Source: Candidatus Kuenenia stuttgartensis (GTDB taxonomy: Bacteria; Planctomycetota; GCA-002687715; CAIWVZ01). Taken from it: a stretch of 64,000 nt of DNA. Below are positions 35,804 through 44,428 of this stretch, piece after piece. The position numbers and the translations under genes were made by a program. The notes beneath the pieces were generated by a model. That model did no database searches, was not told the DNA's origin, and saw only the letters and a program-made list of their open reading frames with translations. Location of the stretch: contig CAMARR010000008.1 of the NCBI GenBank assembly GCA_945860915.1, forward strand, positions 86,616 to 150,615, given 5' to 3'. Position 1 is the stretch's first letter, and every line of letters begins with the position of its first letter.

Positions 35804-37447
35804 CTACTTGATGTCGACGGTGGTGTAGCGATTGATTTCTGGACTGACCGTCACGGATTTCTTGCCCACGGTCACGGTCATAACTTGGCCCGGGGAAAAG
35901 CCGTACGAAGGTTCAACGAAGATCACCGAGGGCTCGGACTGAGCTAGGAATGAACCGTCGACTCGCAGGCGGGCAGTCGCCGTAGGGGAATGGCCCATGA
36001 TGGAAAGGGTCGCACCAACGCCGTCGAGGTTGCTCGTGCCGCCGCGGATTCGAATGCCGATCCAGCGTCGTTCTTTGGCCCGGTTATGCAGAATCACGGG
36101 TGGGCCATCGATCCGGCTCATCACGGCATCGAGTCGGCCGTCCGCGTCGAAATCACCCAACGCAAGCCCACGCCCAACCCGCGGCGTCTCGATCGCAGGC
36201 AACTCTCTCGCTTGACGGAACCGCATCTTTCCTGAATCGTTTGTTCCACCGAGATGCAAGGTCATCGGCATCTCGAACGTCGAGCCGACGAGCTTGGCGT
36301 CGGGATAGACATGTCCGTTGGCAACGAGAATGTCGGCGCGTCCGTCGCCGTCGAAGTCCCTGATACCGACGCCCCAGCCGAGCCGAGGTCTGTCGACCGG
36401 CGCTGTCCCACACGAAGCAGACACCTCGGCAAAGCCGCCCGAGGTGCGCTGAATGAGAATCGAATTGGTCTCGCCTTCAAAATTGGTGATGACGAGATCG
36501 TCAAGACCATCTTGATTCAAGTCGCCGACGTCGATCCCCATTCCAGCTTGCGGTGCTCCGTCCGCACTAAACGCGATTCCGGCTGTCGCACCTTCCTCGT
36601 GGAAGCCGCCGTCGGCGTCAGAAACAAAGAGAAGGTTTGGCGTCATGTCCGCCGCAACGGCGATGTCGGGACGGCCATCACGGTTGACGTCAAGCGCCAC
36701 AATCCCTAGTCCATAGACGGCTTCGCAACGGTCAAACCGCCACTCTGTCGTCGCGTCTTTGAAGCCGATCGTGTTGCGGCGAAGGGCGAGCGGTCGCATC
36801 GGAGTGAATCCGCGCGGACCACAGACTGTCGGATGTCCCTTGTAGCGACATACACGCCCATTTGCGCCATCCCGTGGTGGATTCTCCCACGGAAACTCGA
36901 GATACCTCGCCACAACAAGGTCTAAGTCTCCATCGAGATCAAGGTCTGCCCATGTGGCCGAGGTACACCAGCCGGCATTGATCGCGGAGTCGGGCATCCA
37001 CTCCTTGGTGGTGTCCGCGAAGCGAAAGTCGCCGAGGTTACGCCAGCATCGCAGGCCATTCACGGTCGACCACACGACGTCACGACGCCCATCGCCGTCG
37101 AGATCGTCGTAGATTGATCCCATCGGCCACGAAAGGGCTGGCCAGGATGCTGACTTTACTTCTTCGAACCGCATCGCACCGAGCCCGCGCCAGATGCGGG
37201 GAGGGGGCGTGGGTCGTTTGGCAATGACGTCATCGACGCGTCCGGGTATGCACGCGACGATGTCGAGGATTCCGTCGGAATCGAGATCAACTACCGAAAC
37301 ACCGCCGCCCTTCGCCTCGGGAATGTGTGAAATCATCATTGCAGGGCGCGACGCGGCCATGGGTTCGAGTTCGATGGACTGAAAGAGCGGAGACTGCGAC
37401 ATGACCTCTGCCGCTGCAAAAAGAAGAACGATGGCGCGCAGAATCAT
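35804..37447 (-). CDS. Secreted FG-GAP protein with ASPIC/UnbV domain, CRTAC1-like (copy 1)
   Basis: 547 residues. A signal peptide (1 to about 18) is followed by an FG-GAP beta-propeller with calcium loops (DLDSDGILDIVA, DLDGDGRRDVVW, DLDLDGDLDLVV, DVNRDGRPDIAV, DFDGDGRADILV) and, at the C-terminus, the ASPIC/UnbV domain (KERRWIGIRIRGG...GVGATLSI, ending TVSPEINRYTTVDIK). Role unknown; proteins of this type are abundant in planctomycetes and related phyla. Its start codon overlaps the stop of the TPR gene by four bases (ATGA). A paralogous TPR plus ASPIC pair lies at 46348-49265. Confidence 0.85.
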   Translation of the reverse strand: MILRAIVLLFAAAEVMSQSPLFQSIELEPMAASRPAMMISHIPEAKGGGVSVVDLDSDGILDIVACIPGRVDDVIAKRPTPPPRIWRGLGAMRFEEVKSASWPALSWPMGSIYDDLDGDGRRDVVWSTVNGLRCWRNLGDFRFADTTKEWMPDSAINAGWCTSATWADLDLDGDLDLVVARYLEFPWENPPRDGANGRVCRYKGHPTVCGPRGFTPMRPLALRRNTIGFKDATTEWRFDRCEAVYGLGIVALDVNRDGRPDIAVAADMTPNLLFVSDADGGFHEEGATAGIAFSADGAPQAGMGIDVGDLNQDGLDDLVITNFEGETNSILIQRTSGGFAEVSASCGTAPVDRPRLGWGVGIRDFDGDGRADILVANGHVYPDAKLVGSTFEMPMTLHLGGTNDSGKMRFRQARELPAIETPRVGRGLALGDFDADGRLDAVMSRIDGPPVILHNRAKERRWIGIRIRGGTSNLDGVGATLSIMGHSPTATARLRVDGSFLAQSEPSVIFVEPSYGFSPGQVMTVTVGKKSVTVSPEINRYTTVDIK

Positions 37448-38340
37448 GGGGACTTTCGTGTAGCGGGACGGGACTCTGTACGTAGTCCTTCGATCATGTT
37501 CTTCGCACGGGTTGATGTTGGATCGCGGTCAAGCGCGCGCTTCGCCCAAGTTCGAGCGAGTTCTCGATCGCCTACGTTGGATGCGATTCCAGCGATTGAA
37601 ATGCAAACTTCGGCGGGGACCTTGGACGTCGGAATCGTAGCGACAAGGGCAGCCATCTGGTCGTTTGCCGTGAGGAGAACCCGGTGACGTGCGAAAGCTG
37701 TTTCTGCTTCGATCGGGCGGTTAAGCCGGGCAAGAGTTAACGCCCTTGTGTGTGCGGCCGCGACCGAGGTCGGCTTTGCGGACAGGGCTCGATCTGCGTG
37801 GGCGAGCGCTTCCTCCAAACGAGATTCGGAGAGGTCCAACTGCGCCAGTCGGATCAGGACGCGGCCGTTCTTTGGAGTGACCAACAAGGCCTCGTTCAAG
37901 AGCTTTCGGGCTATGACAACCTTGTCGTCTGCGAGCGCGGCCAAGGCCGAATAGTAATACGCGGATGCACGGCGGTCGGCGTTGCTGCTGGTGAGAAACG
38001 GCCTGAGCCAGGCGACAGCATCGTCCGTGCGCCCGGTCCGAACGAGTGCGAAGCCATATCTGACCATAAGCGGATCGAGTGATGCATCTAGCTCGTGAGC
38101 TTTTGCAAAATGCGCGCAGGCTTGTTCGAATTCTTCCAGCTCTACCAGCGATTCCGCCGCGATAGCCCACCAAGCAGCACTGTCGCGTGCCGTCGTAAGG
38201 CGCGCGCGCGCCAGATCCCTCACGTCAACGAAGCGTCCGTCCGCAAAAAGTCGCGACGCCTGAGCGCGCAGTGGCTCGGCGGGGAGCGACTGCCCGAAGG
38301 AGACGAGAACCGCGAAGCAAGCGACGACAATGAACTTCAT
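37444..38340 (-). CDS. Secreted TPR-repeat protein (partner of ASPIC/UnbV copy 1)
   Basis: 298 residues. A signal peptide (MKFIVVACFAVLVSFGQS) precedes five to seven TPR-like helical pairs (e.g. EFEQACAHFAKAHELDASLD, SRLEEALAHADRALSAKPTS, RELARTWAKRALDRDPTS). TPRs bind partner proteins; the obvious candidate is the FG-GAP/ASPIC protein encoded next, with which it overlaps by ATGA at its 3' end. Its own start overlaps the stop of the VanX-like gene in the same way, giving a three-gene coupled operon. Tail is Arg/Lys-rich. Confidence 0.82.
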   Translation of the reverse strand: MKFIVVACFAVLVSFGQSLPAEPLRAQASRLFADGRFVDVRDLARARLTTARDSAAWWAIAAESLVELEEFEQACAHFAKAHELDASLDPLMVRYGFALVRTGRTDDAVAWLRPFLTSSNADRRASAYYYSALAALADDKVVIARKLLNEALLVTPKNGRVLIRLAQLDLSESRLEEALAHADRALSAKPTSVAAAHTRALTLARLNRPIEAETAFARHRVLLTANDQMAALVATIPTSKVPAEVCISIAGIASNVGDRELARTWAKRALDRDPTSTRAKNMIEGLRTESRPATRKSP

Positions 38341-39155
38341 CGCCGTTCGAGCTCGTCAAAGGAAACATCGAGAATCGGGTAATTCATCCAGTCGCGGTAA
38401 TCGAAGTGCCACCACTCCCTTGAGTTCACATAGAAACCTTCGGCTTCCATAGCAGCGCGCAGAATGTCTCGGCGCCAAGTTTGAATTGCTGTACCGCCGC
38501 GAAAGGTAGGAGCGGCAGAGTCAGTGAAAGCGTCGTAGTCGCTTGGACAGGCGACTGGGGCTCCCGTCGCGAGGTCGAACAGTGAGACATCAATGGCACA
38601 GCCCCGATTATGGCGTGATCCGCGGGATGGGTCTGCGACGAAGGCCCGTTGGTCCGGCGGAACGGCTTCGAAGAATAACTTGGTTACCCGCCAGGGTCGG
38701 TAGCCATCGTGCAGCATGAGGCCGAAGCCAAGCGGCCGCAGTCGACTCTGAGCGCGAACTAGCGCCTCGGCCGCGGGCCGCTGGAGATAGACCCGACCCG
38801 TGGGGTAGATCGGTGCTCCGAGAAAGTTCCGATCCGTTGCGTAGCGAACGTCAAGTCGAAATCGAGGATCAAGCTGGACCGGTTCGACCAAGTCGACAGC
38901 ACTTTTTGATGGCGGCTCGACCGGCGGTTTTGCGCCGTCGATGAGGCATCGAATTTCTTCTAGCGAGGCGACCGGGACAACACGGAATGGCTCGAGCGTA
39001 GGTGGGGCATCTATCAGTGCAACCGCAGGACGCGCGGCAGCCACAAAATCAAAGCTCGGTCCATGATCGAGTGCGTTCGAAAATGGTGCCGATGTGCCGG
39101 CGCAAGCCGTAAGGAGGATCAGGGCGAGAATCGGATAGGCGCGCATCCCTTGCAT
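38337..39155 (-). CDS. D-alanyl-D-alanine dipeptidase (VanX/DdpX-like) lipoprotein
   Basis: 272 residues. The N-terminus is a lipoprotein signal (lipobox LTAC at about Cys18). The catalytic M15D domain shows LDVRYATDRNFLG, HDGYRPW, the zinc site SRHNRGCAIDVSLFD (His and Asp) and EWWHFDYRDW (catalytic Glu, zinc His). These enzymes cut D-Ala-D-Ala or related dipeptides in murein turnover. ATG 39153-39155 and ATG 39144-39146 are both possible starts; CATAAT on the minus strand just upstream of the second would fit a leaderless transcript. Only 15-24 bases separate it from the divergent esterase gene. Confidence 0.85.
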   Translation of the reverse strand: MQGMRAYPILALILLTACAGTSAPFSNALDHGPSFDFVAAARPAVALIDAPPTLEPFRVVPVASLEEIRCLIDGAKPPVEPPSKSAVDLVEPVQLDPRFRLDVRYATDRNFLGAPIYPTGRVYLQRPAAEALVRAQSRLRPLGFGLMLHDGYRPWRVTKLFFEAVPPDQRAFVADPSRGSRHNRGCAIDVSLFDLATGAPVACPSDYDAFTDSAAPTFRGGTAIQTWRRDILRAAMEAEGFYVNSREWWHFDYRDWMNYPILDVSFDELERR

Positions 39156-39170
39156 TATGCTGCGCGAGTC

Positions 39171-40361
39171 ATGAATGCCCTAGTACCCAGTTGCTCGTTG
39201 CGTCTCTTCCATCTCTTCACGGTCTTAATCACCATGTCAGTTCCGCTGTTCGGGCAGGAGTCGCGTCCGAGTCCGGGCCGCGTTTGGGTCTTGGCCGGGC
39301 AGTCGAACATGGAGGGCAACGGCTACCTCGATGCCGCTGCGGCCGACCCTAGGGTCCTGATTTTACGGAAGAAAGAAACCGGAAGTGCCTGGGAGGAGGG
39401 GAGAGAGCCTTCACATCGCGGGATCGAGCCTCGTCCGTTGGCAGGGTGGTCCACTGGACCGGCGCGTGCCGGAGTGTTCACAGGCATCAAGGGCGCAAGC
39501 CCGGGAGTTTCGTTCGCAAGTGCACGCGCCGCGTGGACGAAGTCGGTCGTTGGGATTATTCCATGTGCCGTGGGGGGCACCTCTCTAAGCCAATGGGATC
39601 CAGAGAAGAAGAGTGACCCCACTTCACTCTACGGCAACATGCTGACTTTGGTGAGAGCTTCGGGGGTCAAGCCTGAGGGCATTCTCTGGTATCAGGGTGA
39701 GGCAGACGCGGTGTCGAAACTTGAGGTGGGCAAGAGTTATGGCCAGCGGTTTTCAAATTGGGCCGCGGCCGTCCGGCGCGATCTCGAGTCGCCCGACCTC
39801 CCGATCGTAGTGACGCAGCTGTGTCGGTATGTGACCGACAAGGAGGCCCCAGGCTGGACACTCGTTCAGGACTCTCAAAGAACCGTCACTCTTGGGATTT
39901 CCCGCATCGAAGTCGTTTCGACTATCGACCTTGCGCTGGACGATCCCATCCATCTTTCAGCGCACTCGGAGCGACGACTCGGCGTACGTTACGCGAAAGC
40001 CGCTGCGTCTCTGCTTGGCGAACCGGATGCTCCAACATCGGGTCCGAAGCCTCTCAAGATCTCAATCGATGGGCCTCGCCGAGATCGAATCGTCGTGGAG
40101 TACCGTGGTGTCAATGGAGCACTGCAGCCGCGGGATCGTGTTCATGGATTTAGCCTAGTCGACGCCGTCGGAAATGACCTTCCCATCATCTTTGACGCGA
40201 GTGTTGATTCTTCATCACCGAATCGTGTGATTTTGAGGCTGGCGGCTTCGCTCCCTGAGAATGCGAAGTTGGGTTACGGGCTAGGCCTCAATCCAATCTG
40301 TAATCTCGTCGACGAGGAAGATCTTGCGGCGCCGGTATTTGCCCCTCTCTCCATCCTTTGA
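39171..40361 (+). CDS. Secreted sialate O-acetylesterase-like SGNH hydrolase
   Basis: 396 residues. After a signal peptide (to about residue 27, LFGQES) comes the SASA-type carbohydrate esterase: WVLAGQSNMEG carries the nucleophilic Ser, CAVGGTSLSQWDP the oxyanion Gly, WYQGEAD the third block and DDPIHLSAHS the Asp-His pair. It should remove O-acetyl groups from sugars. In a neighbourhood rich in murein hydrolases, de-O-acetylation of muramic acid or of an exogenous glycan is plausible. Convergent with the NamZ-like gene, leaving a one-base gap. Confidence 0.87.
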   Translation: MNALVPSCSLRLFHLFTVLITMSVPLFGQESRPSPGRVWVLAGQSNMEGNGYLDAAAADPRVLILRKKETGSAWEEGREPSHRGIEPRPLAGWSTGPARAGVFTGIKGASPGVSFASARAAWTKSVVGIIPCAVGGTSLSQWDPEKKSDPTSLYGNMLTLVRASGVKPEGILWYQGEADAVSKLEVGKSYGQRFSNWAAAVRRDLESPDLPIVVTQLCRYVTDKEAPGWTLVQDSQRTVTLGISRIEVVSTIDLALDDPIHLSAHSERRLGVRYAKAAASLLGEPDAPTSGPKPLKISIDGPRRDRIVVEYRGVNGALQPRDRVHGFSLVDAVGNDLPIIFDASVDSSSPNRVILRLAASLPENAKLGYGLGLNPICNLVDEEDLAAPVFAPLSIL

Positions 40362-40362
40362 T

Positions 40363-41577
40363 TCACGGATAGAGGAGCACCTTGCCTCGAGCTGCGCCGA
40401 ATGTCCGAAGGCCATCTGCAAACGTTCGCTCAACCGCTTCGATTGAGGCTCCAGATGAGATCATGGGGATGATCTTCTCATTGCCCCAATGGATGGAGAG
40501 ACTTCGTTCATTCTCGAACTTGACAAGGCCGGGGTGGATCGCCTCGAGCGCGACCAGAATCCCGATGGCGGTTCGAAGTGGCAGGAATCGCTTCGGATCC
40601 GTAATGATGAGTTGGATTCCCTTAAGGGTTTTCTTGGCGAACTTGCCGTAGTTCGGTGTGTAAGTCAACCCGCGGAACTCCACCCCTGGGAGTTGCATTT
40701 TGGCGAGAGCAGAGATTACTTTTTTGGGGTCCATCCACTCGGTCGCGATTGTCTCGAACGGCAACGTGTAGCCGACACCCTCGTTTACGTTCTCCGTGAT
40801 GCCCCCAATCATTCCGGTGGCAATGTAGAGGCGCGCATGAAGCGCGTGGGGGATGTGGGGAGATGTGGGCACCCAATGGAGTCCCGTGTCCTCCCAAAGC
40901 ATCGACCGTGTCCATCCGCTCATCTTCACGACATGAATGTCCGCCTTGGGTGCAAGTACAGCCTTCATCCAAAGTGCTACCTCGCCTAGAGTCATTCCAT
41001 GGGAAACCGGCATCGGAGCCCATCCGACGAATGACTTCCACTTTTCATCGCGGATTGCGCCTTCGAAGACGAGCCCTCCGCACGGATTGGGACGATCGAG
41101 AATTACGAGGGGCTTTCCAGCCGCCTCACATGCAAGGATGCACTCTCCAAGTGTGGATACGTAGGTATAGGTTCTGCTCCCGATGTCCTGAATGTCGAAT
41201 GCCAGAACGTCTAGGTTGGCCAAGATCTCCTTTGGCGGCGCCTTGGTCTTGCCATACAGACTCGTGACCGGGAGCCCGGTGACGGGGTCGGTTGCATCAG
41301 CCACCGTCTCCCCTGCAGCCACATCGCCGCGAATGCCATGCTCCGGACCGAAAAGATGGACTAGCTTCCACCGCTTATCGTTGGCGAGTACGTCGGCCGT
41401 TGGAACCAACCGTCCATTGACTCCCGATGGGTTGGTTACAAGTCCCACACGCTTTCCTGCAAGCGCTGGATGCCCATTTACCATCAGGACGTCAATGCCG
41501 AGAGTTACTGGTGCAGAACGCTCCTGAGCCAAGACGAGACACACGAGCACCAGAAACGCAATTAGTTGGAGATGCAT
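40363..41577 (-). CDS. namZ: Exo-beta-N-acetylmuramidase, NamZ family (DUF1343)
   Basis: 404 residues with a signal peptide (1-18, ending VLAQ). DUF1343 signatures are clear: GLVTNPSGVNG, HLFGPEHGIRGD (GPEHG at 77-81, the suspected catalytic Glu), DIQDIGSRTYTYVSTL, LDRPNPCGG and NVNEGVGYTLPFETI. Characterised NamZ enzymes release MurNAc from the non-reducing end of murein glycans. Fits the surrounding amidase, dipeptidase and epimerase genes. Start ATG 41575-41577 gives the signal peptide directly. Confidence 0.9.
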   Translation of the reverse strand: MHLQLIAFLVLVCLVLAQERSAPVTLGIDVLMVNGHPALAGKRVGLVTNPSGVNGRLVPTADVLANDKRWKLVHLFGPEHGIRGDVAAGETVADATDPVTGLPVTSLYGKTKAPPKEILANLDVLAFDIQDIGSRTYTYVSTLGECILACEAAGKPLVILDRPNPCGGLVFEGAIRDEKWKSFVGWAPMPVSHGMTLGEVALWMKAVLAPKADIHVVKMSGWTRSMLWEDTGLHWVPTSPHIPHALHARLYIATGMIGGITENVNEGVGYTLPFETIATEWMDPKKVISALAKMQLPGVEFRGLTYTPNYGKFAKKTLKGIQLIITDPKRFLPLRTAIGILVALEAIHPGLVKFENERSLSIHWGNEKIIPMISSGASIEAVERTFADGLRTFGAARGKVLLYP

Positions 41578-41598
41578 GCCACGAGGCTACCGCGCGGG

Positions 41599-43140
41599 TC
41601 AGCGGAGGTCGAATGCGTGCGCGCGAGCAGAGTTTCCTGTCGGGGACAGACTCGACACCGATGGCATCTGGATGCGAGCGTAGTTGGGCGTCAATAGGCC
41701 AGAACTGAATGAGACTACTTCAACAAACTGACATGCGGGAAATCCGGCGGATGTATCGACACCCACGACCATGTCTTGCCGTCCCGAAAGGCGCGCGCAA
41801 CCTAAGCTGGTCGAGGGAAACGTGACGGTACCGAGCGAGGAACCAAAAGTGTTGCTTTCCGGGTTGATGTCGAAGATATGAAACTTCCCTGGGGAGGTGA
41901 CGTCAGCCAAAACGCCGATAGCGGTGCCCTGTGCCTCGGCTACTGCACAACCAGACCCGTTGGGTCCAAGGGCAAATGTCCCGGCGGCAACAACGGTCAT
42001 CGTGTCAACGGACACTACTGCGAATCCTCCGTTCGAGCCCGTGACAAACACCGTCGATCCATCTTGACTGAATTGGACATCGTTGGGGTATGGGTCACCT
42101 GAGAAACCTGGAAGCGGGACGGCGCCAATCGAGGTCAGCGGCACCGACCCGGTCATCGAGACGGAATAAAGAGATAATGTCGGAAAAAGATCACTTCCGA
42201 TGAGGAGCGCCATACGAGTCTCTGTACAGGCAAGATCAAGCGCTAAACAGCCGCCTCCTGTGCCGGGAAAACTCATGGACTGCATTGCAACAGGTGGAGA
42301 CTGGGAGACGTCGAATACATCTAGTTGGGATGTCGCAGCGGCTGTGCCGGCGCCGGATGTCGCGAAGAGTCGGGAGCCGGCATTGTTGACGGCCAAGTCC
42401 CGCTTGCCAGGGGTTGGGTCAACGGGCAGAGTCAACGGAATGGAATCGACCATTACCCACGGCGAGATTCCGACTGGGTCGCCGGCAATGTCGTAAATCC
42501 GAATTGATGAGTTGGCACCATTGCCGTGGGCAAAAGCCCTTCCGGAGAGCGAGGCTACTGCGATCTTTGGCGCGAATGGAGTAGAGGCAGAGCCCAATGT
42601 GCCACACGCGCGAAAGGATGGAGGCCAAGTGGTCAAATCTAGCGACGCAAGCGCCGAGACCGTGGTGCCGGCGACACTCACATCCTCACCAGGAATCCAC
42701 GCGCGCCGTGGGGTGACGTCGGGGAGCACCGTCACAGACAAACCGTTCGTGAATCCGTATCCCCACGGGATGATCGGATCGACCACCACCGCTTGGGCGT
42801 ACGCGGTCAAGCCGGCGATGCCAGGCACAGCAGGAATAGCGACCGGAAAAGTGTCGACTAGAGACGGCAAGTCAAATAATAGAATGCCAGTCGGGTCGAC
42901 GTAAAGCGTTGTGAACTGAAGTGAGATGTTTGTTGAGTTGGCCGACACGGCCAAGATCGAGCCGAAAATGTTTGGCGTGTAGCGAAGTCCGATTTGGAAA
43001 CTCGAATTACCCGCGAATGGAATTTGACCACGCGAGGTCAGTGTGGGCGTGAAATTGGCAGGCGTCGACAGCCCGTACTTCGTGACCTGGCCGACCGCTG
43101 TGGCCGCGAGTAAAAATGCTGTCGCAATCTTCCTGTTCAT
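41599..43140 (-). CDS. Secreted beta-propeller protein with shared end domain at its N-terminus
   Basis: 513 residues. A signal peptide (MNRKIATAFLLAATAVGQ) is followed by the shared secreted domain (about 20-145; IPAVPGIAGLTAYAQAVVVD) and then a long region of YVTN/WD-like beta-propeller blades (PTPGKRDLAVNNAGSRLFAT, GDPYPNDVQFSQDGSTVFVT, DTMTVVAAGTFALG). No catalytic site seen. I start at ATG 43138-43140, which has GGGG eight bases upstream and puts the signal peptide first. Function unknown; the propeller suggests ligand or partner binding at the surface. It sits between the muramidase and epimerase genes on the same strand. Confidence 0.72.
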   Translation of the reverse strand: MNRKIATAFLLAATAVGQVTKYGLSTPANFTPTLTSRGQIPFAGNSSFQIGLRYTPNIFGSILAVSANSTNISLQFTTLYVDPTGILLFDLPSLVDTFPVAIPAVPGIAGLTAYAQAVVVDPIIPWGYGFTNGLSVTVLPDVTPRRAWIPGEDVSVAGTTVSALASLDLTTWPPSFRACGTLGSASTPFAPKIAVASLSGRAFAHGNGANSSIRIYDIAGDPVGISPWVMVDSIPLTLPVDPTPGKRDLAVNNAGSRLFATSGAGTAAATSQLDVFDVSQSPPVAMQSMSFPGTGGGCLALDLACTETRMALLIGSDLFPTLSLYSVSMTGSVPLTSIGAVPLPGFSGDPYPNDVQFSQDGSTVFVTGSNGGFAVVSVDTMTVVAAGTFALGPNGSGCAVAEAQGTAIGVLADVTSPGKFHIFDINPESNTFGSSLGTVTFPSTSLGCARLSGRQDMVVGVDTSAGFPACQFVEVVSFSSGLLTPNYARIQMPSVSSLSPTGNSARAHAFDLR

Positions 43141-43196
43141 GTAGACCCCATTTGACCACATCGACCTCTAGGTGCGCAAGATTGGAATCGGAATGT

Positions 43197-44300
43197 TCAA
43201 ATAAGGGTGAAAGACTCGCAACGTTCGAGGAATTCCGGCGACGGAGCCGCCCCAAGTCCAGGGCTGTCCGGGGTTCGCACGGTTCCGTTCGATCCATACG
43301 TCATGCCGCCCAATATGGGGTCTTCCGCGTGGAAATCAGCGCCATCGAGGTCGGCAAACACGAAATTTGAGCTCGCCTGGGCCACATGAGCTGCCGCGGT
43401 GAGTCCGAGTCTCGATTCCGTCATACAGCCAATCCCGCATCTGATCCCGGCTGCAGCTGCCACTGAGGAGACATTGAGTGCTTCGAGAATTCCCCCTGTT
43501 TTCGACAGCTTGACGTTCATGTAGTCGCAGGCGCTCGCTCGAATGAGCCTGAGCGCGTCAGATGCAGTGAATACAGACTCGTCAGCCATGATAGGGACTT
43601 GAGTTCTAGATCGAACCCATGCCATCCCATCAACATCATGGGCATTTACTGGCTGTTCGCAGTACTCGATTCCCTCGTGCTCCAATGCTCGGAGTACGTA
43701 AGCCGCGTGGGTCGTCGAGAAACCTTGGTTGGCGTCAACACGTAACGGGATTCCCGTTCCGATCTTGCGTCGGACCGACTTAACGGCATCGATATCGACA
43801 AGAGGCTCACGGCCAATCTTGAGTTTGATGGCTGGGAATTGGCGCGATGCAAAGCCGAGCGCTGAATCGGCCATTTTCGCAGGCGTATTGATGCCGACGG
43901 TTCGGTCGGTCGGAATGGGTCGAGAGCTCCCGCCCCACAGGGCGTAGAGCGGGAGGCCTGCACGCTGTCCGACAAGATCCCAAAGGGCCATGTCAAACAT
44001 CGAGCGGACCGTCGGGTTTCCGGCTAGGAACCCGGACATGTCCCGTGCCCTCGCCTCGACCGCATCGGCGTCCTGGCCAAGAAGCACCCGCGCGAGCTCC
44101 CGCCCAGCCGCGAGAACGGTTGATTGAGTCTCGCCGACGATGCGCCAATACGGGTTCGCTTCACCCCAACCCGTTCTCCCATCATCCGTATGAACCGCCG
44201 CAAAGACGCACTGAGCCACATCTACGGTCATCGTCGCGATGCGAAATGGCTCCTTCATCAGGATGTTCGCTCGGTATAGGTCGATTCGTCGGATCTTCAT
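43197..44300 (-). CDS. Dipeptide epimerase, L-Ala-D/L-Glu type (enolase superfamily)
   Basis: 367 residues. The KxK pair is K159/K161 (IKLKIG), metal ligands are D189 (VDANQ), E215 (CEQP) and D240 (ADES), and the second catalytic Lys is K264 (NVKLSKTGG). DLD at 317-319 matches the DxD motif that holds the dipeptide amino group in L-Ala-D/L-Glu epimerases. The enzyme converts murein-derived L-Ala-D-Glu to L-Ala-L-Glu in the cytoplasm so peptidases can use it. I start at ATG 44298-44300 (MKIRRIDLYRA), the usual family start; longer forms are open upstream. No signal peptide, as expected. Confidence 0.87.
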   Translation of the reverse strand: MKIRRIDLYRANILMKEPFRIATMTVDVAQCVFAAVHTDDGRTGWGEANPYWRIVGETQSTVLAAGRELARVLLGQDADAVEARARDMSGFLAGNPTVRSMFDMALWDLVGQRAGLPLYALWGGSSRPIPTDRTVGINTPAKMADSALGFASRQFPAIKLKIGREPLVDIDAVKSVRRKIGTGIPLRVDANQGFSTTHAAYVLRALEHEGIEYCEQPVNAHDVDGMAWVRSRTQVPIMADESVFTASDALRLIRASACDYMNVKLSKTGGILEALNVSSVAAAAGIRCGIGCMTESRLGLTAAAHVAQASSNFVFADLDGADFHAEDPILGGMTYGSNGTVRTPDSPGLGAAPSPEFLERCESFTLI

Positions 44301-44428
44301 GAGGGGAAGGGATTTCGGAAATGGGAAGTTGAGTGTGGCCTTGGCGGCAGACTTCATTAGGTTGAGATGCCCGGTGGCGGGTATCATTCCACACGGCGTT
44401 TTGTTGCGCCAGCACGCGCGAACCCAAG

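Noticed and set aside
33912..37447. Possible DNA-level tandem repeats
   Set aside because: The repeated GTCGCCGTC-type stretches come from coding for calcium loops (DGDGD) in FG-GAP repeats; they are not exact units with fixed spacing.
33912..38340. Plus-strand open frames running antisense to the FG-GAP and TPR genes
   Set aside because: They mirror the repetitive Asp/Gly-rich coding strand and give Ser/Arg-rich proteins with no recognisable family.
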